A DNA stretch of 64,000 nt from the NCBI RefSeq assembly GCF_950023065.1, contig NC_088681.1:54284836-54348835 (forward strand). The letters are read 5' to 3'. Position numbers and translations under genes: made by a program. The DNA comes from Planococcus citri. Its lineage: Eukaryota > Arthropoda > Insecta > Hemiptera > Pseudococcidae. Positions 33,580 through 47,600 of the stretch are shown here, one piece after another (position 1 is the stretch's first letter; every line of letters starts with the position of its first letter). The notes under the pieces are model-generated. The model made no database searches and was not told the origin of the DNA. It worked only from the letters and a program-made list of their open reading frames with translations.

Positions 33580-36500
33580 GTATGTTCTATACTGCTTTTT
33601 GCGATGGAATCGATGTTCTTTTATTTTCTCGCTTGTGGTTCGCTGGTGTGTGGGAATTCAGCTTGCTTTTTTTCTAGCTGGCTTGTTCGATTTCGTTCGT
33701 AAGTACTGAATTCTGAGGTGTACGTGTAGGGGACGTTCGCGAATGATTTATCAAAAATTGAGTAAGTGAATGAATTCCTTCGCGAACGAGTCATTCATAC
33801 GAATCAATTCATTCGCAAACGAGTCACTTATACAAATCAATTTTGTTCGCGAATATTTCATCAAAAATTGAGTAAATGATTTGATTCGTTTGCGAATGAT
33901 TCATCAGAAATTGAGTAAATGAATCGATTCGTTCGCGAACGAGTCACTTTTGCGAATCAATTCGGTCGCGAATGATTCATCAAAAATTGAGTAAATAAAC
34001 CGATTCGTTCGCGAACGAGTCACATTATCAAATCAATTCGATCGCGAATGATTCATCAAAAATTGAGTAAATGAATCGATTCGTTCGCGAACAAGTCACT
34101 TATACGAATCAATTCGTTCGCGAATGATTCATCAACAATTGAGTAAATGATTCGATTCGTTTGCGAATGATTCATCAAAAATTGAGTAAATAAATAGATT
34201 CGTTCGCGAACGACTCACTCTTACGAATCAATTCGATCGCGAATGATTCATCAAAAATTAAGTAAATGAATCGATTCGTTCGCGAACGAGTCACTTAAAC
34301 GAACCAATTCGTTCGCGAATGATTCATCAAAAATTGAGAAAATGATTCGATTTGTTTGCGAATGATTCATCAAAAATTGGGTAAATGATTCGATTCGTTC
34401 GCGAACGAGTCACTTTGGCGAATCAATTCGTTCCCGAACGAGTCATCAAAAATTGAGAAAATGATTCGATTCGTTCGCGAACGAGTCATCAAAAATCAAG
34501 TAAATGAATCAATTTGTTCGCGAACGAGTCACTTTTATGAATCTATTCGTTCTCGAATGATTCATCAAAAATTGAGTAAATGAATCGATTCGTTCGCAAA
34601 CTAGTCACTTATACAAATCGATTCCTTCGCGAACGATTCATCAAAAACTGTGTGAATGAATCGGTTCGTTCGCGAATGATTCGGTAAGTATTCATCAGCT
34701 CGTTCGCGAATGATTCATCTAGAAACTAATCGGTTGTAAATGATTCGATTCGATTTGATTCACTTCGCTTGGAAACAGATCAATTCGTAGCCTATACAAT
34801 AGTTTCACAAAAACCGAATCAATCGTACACGTTTGCGAATGATTCACCAAGAAATCAATCAATTTATTTAATCGTCAATCGTTCGTAAATGATTCGATTC
34901 GATTGTATAAACAGATCAATTGCTGTACAAATATTTCAAAAAAACTGAATCGATTCGTTCGCAAAAGATTTTTATTTGAAGAAAATTCGGTCTTGTCACG
35001 CTAAATGCTTGGGTGTTTTTCTATCTGTCTTGTTTTCGGTTTAGTTTGCATTTACTGTATTCTGGGGGTTGAGGGGTGGGGGAGGGGACTCTCTTCATGA
35101 TGTTTGGCTAGGCCAACAAACCTCACATCTCAGTATACAATTTGGAAGAAAAAAATTTACGATTCAATCTTGAAAATTAACACGAAGCGAAGTCAACGTA
35201 GAAAATTTTCTTTTTAGATTGATTTTTTTTCAATTTCGTCGAATGCTAAAACATCCAAATTTGATGGAAATTTCTCAACAAACTACATACTTGAAAATTG
35301 CGAAGAGTATTCCAATATTCCTGGTTTATTTTGTTTTTTTCGGACACTTGGGAAAAAAGCGTTAGAATATTCGAACATGATTTTTTCAATTCGAAATTTC
35401 ATCGTCCCATCATCTGTAGCTCTGGCTCGAGTCGTGTTTCACCAGCCAATCAATTTGGCTAGGAGTAAAAGTACGTTAAATTCGACATGGTCGTCGTCTC
35501 AGCCTTATTTTCCGATGCCTTGCTCGCTATTATTATAGATAAAATTCGCGAAGCCGCCACTTAACACGTTTATTTCTCGATTAAAGTTAGTCGCAAGACG
35601 CGGACGCTTGAAAAATACGGTACGAAAAGCTATAGCACGAGATAAAATTCCCAATGTTGTTAACAGCCTAGCGCGTCGAACTTTTTCCCATAATAACATT
35701 TTAAACCGCCGATAAATCCGACTCGAAGCTATAAATTTGCATCTAAAAGACGCCTCTTTTGTTCGCCTAATGTGTATTGCATAATCAGGGTGTCTACCAG
35801 GTCGCTATAGCGCTAAAAGTCGCGATAAGTCGCGATTTTGAAAATAGGTCGCTATAGTCGCGATAAGGTCGCGATTTTCTCCAAAAATACCAAAAAGTCG
35901 CTATAAATTGTCCAAACTTCAAATTTTATCAGATTTCTCGAGAGAAAATTGTAATTTATTTTTACTATTTTTCCGTTTTTCGTTGTGTTGCGTTTTGTTT
36001 TTTTTTGTTTTTTTGTGTGTTCTTTTTCACAGAATTAATAAAATGAAGTTTTCTTCATAAATTTTTTTTCATGTTACATGGGAACTATTGGAAAATCCCA
36101 TTTTTTTTTTGTTGAAAAATTGGGTGTGGGAACTGTTGAAAAAAACATTTTTTCGTTGGAAATTTTGGGGGGGGGTAGGTACTTTTAACTGAAAAAAGTC
36201 GCGATAAAAAGTCGCGATAAGTCGCTATTTTTGAAAATTAAATTTTGGTAGACACCCTGATAATACATCTTTACCTATAGGTCTAGTTTTACTGTAGAAA
36301 AGTATAGGTATACTTACATATCGTGTCTGGTGCTCCGTATATGTTCATAGGAATTTGTTTCCATTTTGTATACAAGCGTGTCATGTCTGTCAGAATTCAT
36401 TGTATATTCGTATAACGAAGGAAAAGTACAGGGGAAAACAGATCAATTTTTTGAAAATGTTAGTTTGCAGATCAGGAAAGGTGAAGGGAGGGGAGGGGGG

Positions 36501-38661
36501 GGGGGTAGTTGGTTGTCTAAATCTAGTTTTTTTTAATTTTCTAAAATGATGGACATGACTTTTTTTTTGTTGATTCTCTTCACGAGTTTGGAAATTTTTC
36601 GCTTGAAAACACGCTGAAATAGAGAATTATGACGAAAGAGCACGTTTGGCAACAGTGTGATGGTATAGAAGAAGGTCGCGACGAACTGAAATTTCTTAAA
36701 TCTTTAGAACCAACTTGTTACTGAATAGCTTTAAATTCTCTCTCATATTTTTACGATTCTCCCCTCTCATTCTTCGCTATACTTCGTATATCTTGTCAAC
36801 AGTTTTCGATTCGATTCGTATAATAACGACTTGTTTACGAGCCATTATACTCGTTGTGCTATAAATTCCCTAACTGCCTGCCACCTGATGATTCTGCGAT
36901 AGCGATATAAATTACATCAGTGTGTGTATATTTACATATTCTTTACATTGAAGGAGTAAGGGCCTGTTCGCTTTATTCGAGCACATTTTATGTTGTTAGA
37001 TGATATGTACTCGATTACTTTGATGTGATTCGATGAAGAGGTACCTAATGATGAATGAATAAATGAAGAAAGCTTCTAGAAGATTTGTGTATGTCTAATT
37101 GTCTGTGTAGGCATGTATGAGTAGAACTTGTGTGAAGAAATCCGTGATTCTGCGTACTTCTTTTACGTGGATTCCTCCTTTTTCTAGAACTCACGTTCCC
37201 CTATATTCTCATCTTATCATCATCCTTATTGGGAAATATTTTTTTGGAGAAAATTATGGATTCAAAGACTAGAAATATTTTTACATGCTACAAAATTACT
37301 GATTGGACTCCTTTTTCTTTAAAAAAAAAATGTCGTAGCCTTTTCAAAAAAAAAAAAAAAAAAAAAAAGATATTTGAACTCGGGACCCTTGAAAACCTAA
37401 CAAACGACAGGTTACATGATTTTTTCAAATTTTTGCACACGCCACTAATAAATAAACCACTCGAAGCCCCTCTGCCCCGTTTCGTTTCGAAAAAAGTCCG
37501 TAAAATGAACGTTGGGAAGTGACTTGTCTATTTTGAAAAATTCATAGTTGCCGATTTCGCATATTTTTTCACTTTTTGGATTCGATGTTTCAGTCCTCTC
37601 CCCTCCTCCCATCTCCTCGCTCAATTCAAAATAAGAGGCCTGGGGGGTATTTGAAGTTTTATTTTTAAAAATAAATAAATAAATATGTACCTACTCGTAT
37701 CTTGAAGTTGTAAAAATAATCAACTTGTCAAATCACTTTTTTTTCAATTTTTCGTGTTTTTTTTCAAAATTTGAAGGGCTGGAGGAGCATTGAGAGGTGA
37801 TGTCTGAAAATTGAATGGATATCCGAACTCGAGACTCTTGAAACACAAATAAAAGACACGTTACACGACGTTTTACAATTTTTAAGACGGACAGGTCATT
37901 AACCTTATAAGGCCAAACGGCCCTTAATACCCAAAGAGACAGGTCAATGACCTTCAGCTAGACGGCCTTTTTGTAATATTGTTACGTTTTTTAGGATTGT
38001 GTGATTACATACACTAAATATCGTTCATTTTATTACTTGTGTTCATTTTTGTTATCTCTTGCATTGAAATCAAAAGAGTTTGTTTATTCGCTCAACTTGA
38101 TTAGCAAAAAGTTTAAAAAAGAGGAAATAAAACGAAAAATTGAAATGAAACGATATATTTTTGGCGTTTACGTTTGAATAAAATCATAAGGTGTTTGAAG
38201 ACATTAGAAAAGTAAACATTTTTTACAAATATTTGGCTCATACCTGAATGTGAATTTCTCCCCCCCCCCTCCACCTTGAAAAAATTTAATAAGTGCTCGA
38301 GAAATGACCTGCAGAAAGTCCTACTAGAGTCCTATACTTTTTCATTTTGAAATTTTGTTAGACATCCTGCAGAACCTTGACTCATAGGTCAATGACCTTA
38401 AAAGGCCAGATAGGACGACAGACGGCTCTTAAAAGCCAGACAGCCAGGTCAATGACTTTTGGAAGCCAGACGACCTTCAGAACCTAGACGGACTTGTCAA
38501 TGACTTTCGGAGGCCAGAATGTGTGCCAGACGACCTTCAGAACCCAAACAGTCCGGTCAATAACCTTGGGAGGCCAGACAGGATGACAGACAGATCTCAA
38601 AAGCCGTACAGATAGGTCAATGACCTTTGTAAGCCAGAAGTTTTCAGAACCCAGACAGACC

Positions 38662-38699
<38 letters not shown>

Positions 38700-41600
38700 T
38701 CAATGATCTTAAGAGACCAGATTGAATGCCAGACGGCCTTCAGAAGCTAGACAGCCAGATAAGTGACCTTAGGAAGCCAGACAGGACTCCTGACGGCCTT
38801 CAAAAGCCAGGCAGGCAGACAGGTCAATGACCTCGAGAGACCAAACAGGCATACAGTTGACCTTGAGGAAGTTATGTTGACGAGTCAATGACTTTTAAAG
38901 GCTAGATAGGAATACAGGGAACCTTGGAAAGCCAGGCAAATGGGTCAATTACCTTTAGAGTCCAAAGATCTCAGCATCGAGCTCAGGCTGTGGTCCGCAT
39001 CAAGCTGACGACCTGGTCCGGATAATCGTGTCTGGTTCGAGGATTAAGACTGGTCTACTTGATTAAAAACATATCCATGATTGAAACATTCCTTGGAGAG
39101 GATACTTTACCCCTGTTTTAGATACCACGATTACTGGAAGCCGTCTCTCCCCCTCCCTCTTTTTGAAAAAAAAATATGAAAAATGGAAATGTGGTGCGAC
39201 AAGTCGATTTTGAATAATTCTAGGTCACTGAGTTCGAATATTTCGTTTTTTTTTTTTGTTTTTTTTTCGACCTCTAATTTCTTCTCTCCCATGATTTTCA
39301 AAATGATTGGCTTAGGAAGTACTGATGGGGCAAGTCGATTTCATTAAAAAGAGTCGTTTCCAAAAAGTACTACAATTTCGAAGTTTCGAACTGAGCATCT
39401 AAGAAATTTTGAAAAAATCCAAACATACTTATTGAAAATGGTTCAGCTGAATTTGAGTTAGTGTCAATATTTGAAGGGGATTTTTTTTTTTTTTTGGTTT
39501 CAGTACTTGAAAAAAAGTCAGAAATTAAAAAAAAAAAGTTTGAGTAGCTCAAATTTTAGGTACAAGAATTTGGTATTCTGCCCCTTCTTAAAAAAAAAAC
39601 TTTCGTTGAAATTGGATCCGGGCCCCCCAAAATTTTCAAATTTACTTTTGCATTCGTAGGTCTACAAATAATATATTCGTGCATTTTTTTATAATTAAAA
39701 CATTTTTCAGTCCAAAAAACGTTGATTTAAAAATTCTTCGCGAATACCATTCTCTTCCTTCTCCTCCCCTCCCATACAGCTAACGCAAATTGCAAAATGA
39801 AATAGTTTTCGTTCTTTTTTCCTTCATCCAATCGATAATTACGAATTTCTTAAAATATCTACATCTACCTATAGCAGCAGCAACGATAACATAGCAATAA
39901 CAACAACAACAGTGTAAATTAAAATCGAAACGTCCATTGAAAAATTTCCCAATTTCCTATCGATGAGAATTATTATTAGTAAGTATTTCTTCTACGACGA
40001 GACTTGTTCAACTCGACTATGTAAGCTGTCGTGTAATTTTGAATATTTGTATTTTTCATATTGTCTCGTGTTTTTTTCTTTCAAATGGAAAACCGTTCCA
40101 ACGAACACAAACGGGGTTCAAAATAACAATGCACGAGCTATACGCGCGAGCTTTCCCATTCATTAGGCACTTGATAAGTATAAAGCCAGGAAACACGAAC
40201 TATGAGGCTGCAAGGTGGAGGAGGGAAATTCTCGTCAATGTTCTCGGACATGGACGTACGAGAGAGAAAATTACAAGATGAAAGAGCGAGGTGAAGAGGT
40301 AAATAAACAGCTAGGCTATGCTTACCGTTAGTTCTCGTCTCGAACGATGCAAACGCTAAATTGGAAAAATAAGGAGCGAAGAGTGAAAATGGAAGGCGTT
40401 TGAGAAGGATGAAAATTCAGCTTTCAGTTTCGTCTCGTGTAATACTACTCTCTGGTGTTGGTGCTTTTACTTTCTTCTGCGTTTTTGGAGTAATTACCGG
40501 TGAAAGGGTAGGGGTTGTTGAAGACTACTGCGGAGATCACGATGAAATAATTTGTACGTTATTTTTCTTCTTGTTCTTTTTCTATTTCTTTGTTTCTTTC
40601 TTCCTTCTTTCTTTCTTCTTGTTATCTTGAATTTTTTTTTTTTTTCATCTACACGGATATTGTTGTTGTTGGCGGCAGGTTAAAGGGGCTCCGGAAAGAG
40701 AAAGGACGCATAATTTCTATAATATGAACTACGTTGTTAGCGAAAACAATAATAACACCTTTAACAACGTTTCCAAATTAAGACATTACAATAGTTTAAA
40801 AGAAGAAGACGACGAAGATGAAAATAACCTTGATCCTAAAAGGGTAGGATACGAAGTAAGAATACAACTTATACACACTTCTCTGTCTCTCTCTCTCTCC
40901 TATCTATGTATAATTTTTTTTAAACGGTCTGATACGCACGCAGGGTGTTTTTGAGTTCATTTATAAGTTGGTAGATTTTTAGATGCGTAGAGTTTTTTGA
41001 AGCACTATACGAGCAGAATGATCCCTGTAACTGGTGATTTTTTTATTTTGGTTTGTTTACAGGCTTTGGCCGAATGCGACGATGAATTATTGGCTTTAAC
41101 CGAAGGCGCTTTCAACTTGGCCAAGTCAGTATCGCCATCACATAGTGGATCTTCCGAAGAAGAATCAGGCTCCGATGTGGAGTCGCTGCACAGTTTCCAT
41201 TATTCGCCGAAGGCTGTGGATTATCCATCGGCGCAGAGATTAGCTAAACGATTGTATAATTTGGAAGGATTTAGAAAAAGCGATGTTTCTAGACATTTGA
41301 GCAAAGAGTAAGTACAAAGTAGTTTATGAAAAGCTTTGTTCGGAAGACTCTGAAGTAGTAAGGGTTTGAAGGTGTGGTTGTGGATTACTCGTAGACATTT
41401 TTGAAATTATGTCTGAAAATCTTTGGCAATGTGCTGGAAATTCTGACAATTTTTCAATTCTAAAACTTCAAAAAAAAAATTATGTAAAATTCGAATAGAT
41501 TTTACAAAAAAAAAAAAAAAAAAAAATCGATAGGAAATATCTTCTGCTTATTTTGCACATCTTCAAAACTTTGGCAGCAGTTGGAGTTTTGGAAAATGTT

Positions 41601-44600
41601 TATCAATACATTTCCAAAGAATTCTGTTGGTGAAAAATTGAAATTGAAATTGAAACTACAAACTGAGAAAACAAGAACTGGAATTGAAAGTGAAAACTGA
41701 GAAAACAAGAACTGGAATTGAAAGTGAAAACTGAAAAAATTGATGAAATTGTTGTTGCAACATAAGGCTCATTTATAATGGTAATTGAAATTCTCCTATT
41801 AAAAACCATAGATTCAACTTTTTCATTTATTTTTTTTTGTGAATTTCTATTACTATTATAAATGAGCCTATAAATTCAAAATTAAAACTCATGAAAAACT
41901 GGATCTAAAATTTTGAAAACCAAACTACGAATTGAAATGAAAATGCAATCATTTTAGCATCAAGACATTACAACTGAAAAAGCGAGAAAACTGACTAAAC
42001 TTAAATTTGAGAGTGAAGGTGAAAATTGAAAAGAAAATCGAAAATAATCGTTGTGACAAAAATTTGAATTTGAAACTAAAAACTGAAATTGAAACCGAAA
42101 GTTGAAAAAAATTAAAGTCAATGTTGTGATGAAAACTTGAAATTGATTTCTCTAAAATTGAAACTGAAACTTGAGTTGAAATTGAAATTAAAAATTGAAG
42201 AAAACTGATACCAAAATTGCAATCAAAACTCGTGTAATTTTTAACAAACATAAAATCATTTGTAAAACTATAAGAATTGAAATAAAAACGAAAATTATTT
42301 TAGCATCAAGAAATGGAAACTGACTATGAGAAGTTGAAAAAAAAACTGGAAATCTGAAATTTGAAAAATAATGCTGCAATCATCTAAGAAAAATTAAATT
42401 CGAAATTAAAAACGGAATTAAAACTGAAAATTGAACTGAAAATTGATTTAAAAAAAAAAATTAGTACTCAGTACTGTGAAAAAAACATGAAAATCAATCT
42501 GAATTTAAAACTGAAACTTGAAAAAAAACTCATAATTGAAATTTAAATTGAACCTAAAAAGTAGAGAAAACTGAAAATAGCAAAAATTGAAAATTAATTG
42601 GAATCATTGCATGATAAAAAATTGAAACTGAAGTGAAACTGGAAACTAAAAATTGAAGAAAACTTGAACTAAAATTAAACTTGTTTTTAAAACTAAAAAT
42701 TTTGGGAAAAAATTAAATCATTGTTGCGTTTAAACGTTAATCTGAAAAATGAAACTAAAAATTGAAAAAAACTACTAAAATCATTGTTGCATTTAAAAAA
42801 TTTAAACTGACAGCTAAAAATCGAAGAAAACCGAATAGATGATTGAAAGTGAAAGTGAAAATTTAAACTGAAATTGAAATTGAAATTGAAAACTGAATCT
42901 ACAAATTCAAAAAAAAAACTAAATCATTGCTGCGACAGTAAAAAATTTAAAACTGAAAATTGTGTTTAAAAAACAAAATCACTGCTGTGAAAAAAAAACT
43001 TGAAATTCAATCTAAAATTAAAACTGAAACTTGAAAAAAACTCATGATTGAAATTTAAATTGAACCTAAAAAGTAAAGAAAACTGAAAAAAAGCAAAAAT
43101 TGAAAATTAATTGGAATCATTGCATGATAAAAAATTGAAACTGAAGTGAAACTGGAAACTAAAAATTGAAGAAAACTTGAACTAAAATTAAACTTGTTTG
43201 TAAAACTGAAAATTTTGGGAAAAAATGAAATCATTGTTGCGTTTAAACCTTGAATCTGAATCTGAAAAATGAAACTAAAAATTGAAAAAAAAACTAAAAT
43301 TATTGTTGCATTGAAAAATTTAAACCGACAGCTAAAAATCGAAGAAAACCGAATAAGTAGGTAATTGAAAGTAAAAATGAAAATTTAAACTGAAATTTAA
43401 ATTTAAATTGAATCTAAAATTGGATAAAACTGAATCTAAAAATTCAAAAAAAAAATTAAATCATTGCTGCGACAGTAAAAAATTAAAAACTGAAAATTGT
43501 GTTTAAAAAACACTAATATTATTGTTGCGATGAAAAATTAAAATTAGAACTAAACCCTTTAATTTAAAGTTGAAAAAAAAACCTGAAAATACCGTTGCTA
43601 AGACTAAAAGTTGAAAATGAAAACTGATAATTACTGAAAATTTAAGCCATAAAATGATTTTAGTATCAAAAAAATGAAATTGAAGCTGAAAATGTTAAAA
43701 AAAGTTGATAGGTCATTTTTGTACCAAGAAATAGGAATAGAAATCAAAATGAAAACTGAAACTGAAACTGAAACTGAAAATTGAGATTTTAAAAACATAA
43801 ATGAATCGGTTTAATAGCCATAGGAAAAGAAAAATCGAAGTTTCATCTAATATTAAGGGTGAAACATGAAGAAATCTGAAATTTAAATTAAAGAAATTGA
43901 AAACTGGGACAAAAACTGAAATTTTGGACTAAAACTGGAATTAAATTTCAAAATTGTGAAAATTATGAAATCATTGTTGCGATGAAAAATTAAAACTTGA
44001 ATGTAAAAACTAAAAACTGAAACTAGAAATTGAAAAAAAAAGCTAAAATCATTGTTGCCATGTGTGAAATTAAAACTAAATATTGGAGGAAAAATCGAAA
44101 AAAACTGAAACTAAAATTGAAATTGAAACTGCTGCAATCTAAGAAAGAAAATCATTTCAGCATCACAAAATGTTTGAAGAAATTGAAGCTATAAATTGAA
44201 AAAAAAAAAACTGTAAACAGAAATTGGTTAGTTTTACTCCCAATAATAAAAACAGAATTCTATTCGCAAAAAAAAAAAAAAATAGAAACAGAAATCAACG
44301 TTGAAAGTGAAACTAAAATTGAAAATTAAATTTGAGGTGGAAATTGAACTTGATTTGGCGTTAAAAAGTGGAAATAGAAGCTGAAAATGGACCCCAGGGT
44401 GGGAGGGAGAACTGAAAGTAAAATTAGAAATGAAGCTAAAAATTGCAAAAAAAAAAAAAAAAAAAAGAACGACCTATTTCAATTTTAACTGATGAAAATT
44501 GTAACTAAACCTGAAATTTTGAAACTGAAAACGGAATAGGTATAATTTGGAAAAAAAATAAAATCATTCAAATCATTGTTGTGACAAAAAACTCAAAATT

Positions 44601-47600
44601 ACTCGTTTGTACAAATAAAATAGCCGGATAATTAAAAGAGACAAAAAAAAATAGAATTTTATACTGTGCATTTTTAAAAAAATGTACAAAAAAATTCAAA
44701 CCAAGGAAAAATTTAAAATAAAATAAAAAACAAAAAATTGAAAATTTGTCAAAGTGATAAAAATTTAGAGCTTTTTGCGATATGCATGAAAAATTTGTTG
44801 TTTAAAAAATGATTATTTCAATAATTCGAAAATTTTTTGCTCTTTTTTCAATTTGAATATTTTCAAATTCTTAAAGATTTTTTTTTATTTTTGTATTGCT
44901 TTTTCATTTTTATAGTTTTTTTTTTCATTAATCAATTCGTTTTTTAATTTTTTTGTTGTTTTTTTTTCAGCAACGAATTCAACCGAACCGTAGCCGAAGA
45001 ATACCTGAAATACTTCGATTTCACCGACGACACGTTAGAACAAGCGCTTCGAAAATTCCTACGCCAGTTCAGTTTAACTGGCGAAACTCAAGAACGCGAA
45101 CGAGTTCTAGTCCATTTTTCCAGAAGATATTTAGACTGTAATCCTGGTTCCTTTAATTCACAAGGTAACTAACGTAAATTCAATTCGATCATTTGTCGAG
45201 TAAACATAAGTAACGGTAACGAAACGATCAAGTTGCGGAGAAAGTTGGGCGTAGGTATGGCGGTCGTCGCAGCCTTTTGACGATAAAACCTCCTTTAATT
45301 AACTGGTACCCAAGAAGCACACGCTCTGCTTTGTTCGACCTTTTTATCAAATTGCTTACTTATTTAAACGTTCGTCGACAGATAGGCTTTGGCGTATGTT
45401 CATATAGTGTAGGCTACGTTCAAAACTTTTTCACGTGGATGATGAAGTGGCCCTTTTTTGGGGAACATAGAGACATTAGGGGGTGGGACCCAAAAAGTAA
45501 GTTCATATTCGTACTCAGCGACCTCGAATACATATCATTCGATATATCACTCGACTTTTTGATGATTTTTTGAAATTTTAGCCCCCTTGTGGGGCACAGA
45601 ACGACATTGGGGGGTGGGACCCAAGAAATAAGTTCATATTCGTACTCAGCGATCTCGAAAACATACCATTCGATATATCACTCGACTTTTCACGATTTTT
45701 CAAAATTTTAACCCACTTTTTGGGGCACAGGAGGGCTTTGAGGAACTGGACCCAAAAAATAAGTTGGTATTCGTATTCAGCGACCTCGAAAACATACTAT
45801 TCGATATATCGCACGTCCAGATTCGTTTTTCAAATATATGATTCAGTTATGTGTTACTTGAAAAATCAAGCACCCCCCACCAACCACCGGGGAGGATTGA
45901 AGACCAATCAATGGTGATGTGATTAATAGATGAGTGAGTAGACTTTGTAAAAAAAAATTGAGCGAAATCGAATGATATAAAGTGGTAACTTCGATCAATT
46001 TATTGAACTGACCTTTTTTGAAACACCTTCTCTTTCCACCCCTTTTTTCAGACACCCCTTTTGAGATATGGGTATCCAGCGCGGTATCAAATTGTCGAGA
46101 ATTTGAAGGGGAACATTTTTTGTCATGGTATTTTTTATCGTCGTCGTCGTCGTCGTCGTCGTTTCCTTATAAGCGGTAGGCCTATTGGCCTGTCTGCTGT
46201 GGTGTGGAACCTGCCGAGGATGAGCCTGAGGTATCAGTGAGTTTCCTCCTTGGTCTCCCTCTGCTTCTTTTCCCCGTTGGTGTATATTGGATCGTAAACC
46301 TAATATTTTCGGAGTAAATCGCAAAAAACGCGAATCGGAACCGGTTTTAGCCCCCTAAAAAAGTTAGCTCCAGGGGTAGAAGGCGCGGTTTTTTTTTGGT
46401 AGTTCAGGTGGTTCATCTGAACACATTCCCGAAGAAAAAATTTATGTGCCAATTTTTTCCCTTTCGCCCTCGCTTTTTTACGTTATTTTCCTGCTCTATA
46501 ATTTCACGTGCTAAAAGCAACGAATTCGAAATTCCAATTGTTCGCAAACGAATGGAGTTCTTTTTCATCGCGCTATTACAATGAAAAACGTATTGTAAAT
46601 TACAGAAAGGGCTTGCAATGCTTTGAAGAATTTTTTTTCAAAAGAAGTAGGTAATCTATTCGCGAAAAATTTAGCAACTAGGTCAATTAACGATGGTTGA
46701 AACGAATTACGGCATAAATATGCAACGAGGCTGTTACAGGCAGCATTAAAAAGTAATTTTAACCAGGGTGGAAATTTTTTCGAGAAAATTTCGTTTTATG
46801 ATCGTTATTATTATTAAGAGTACATAAAGCTATGTAGAGTTGGAGAAAAATAAAATTATCATCGCGAAAGAACGAGCCATCGAAGAAGAGAGAAAGAGAA
46901 AAAAATAAAGAAAATGTAATTATAAAATAGAGTCGTTCGCGCAGATGCTGGTTAGTTAATGGTTTAATCATATCGAGGTTTATTTACGCGATTACGATTA
47001 CAAATTCAACGAACTGTTTAATCGATTAAATTACTCGTGCTCGCGGAACTGATGACTGAAGAGGATAGAGAACGATATCGAATGTAGATTTCATTTTAAT
47101 AGAAATAATTATACGTATACTTAGCATACGTGTGCGGGATATCGCGAAATATAGATACGATATGAAGAGAGAAATTAAACGTATTTATATATACGAGAAT
47201 GTATCTCTACGAATATAAAGATTTAATTACCTATTTTTAACGTGTAATTTTTTTTCTTTTTGTTGTAGATGCAATTCATACATTGACATGTGCCATAATG
47301 CTGTTGAATACTGATTTGCACGGACCGAATATCGGACGTAAGATGACGTGTAATGCTTTCATCGAGAATTTATCCGGCTTAAATGACGGTAAAAATTTTC
47401 CAAGGGAGACGTTGAAGTCGCTGTATCAAGCTATCAAAGCTCAGCCTTTAGAATGGGCCGTGTAAGTGTTTCATAATTAAGTATAATTTGTCATTAAAGG
47501 AGGAAATCCCCCCCACCTTCGCCCATTTTCCTCGCCATGTATTGTAGAAATTTAATGGATGTAAAATTATCATCTTAATAATGAGATGAATTGTTGAGGA

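Noticed and set aside
37368..37890. B-box-like cores that might mark tRNA genes
   Set aside because: No A box at proper spacing and no cloverleaf; at most decayed SINE pieces.
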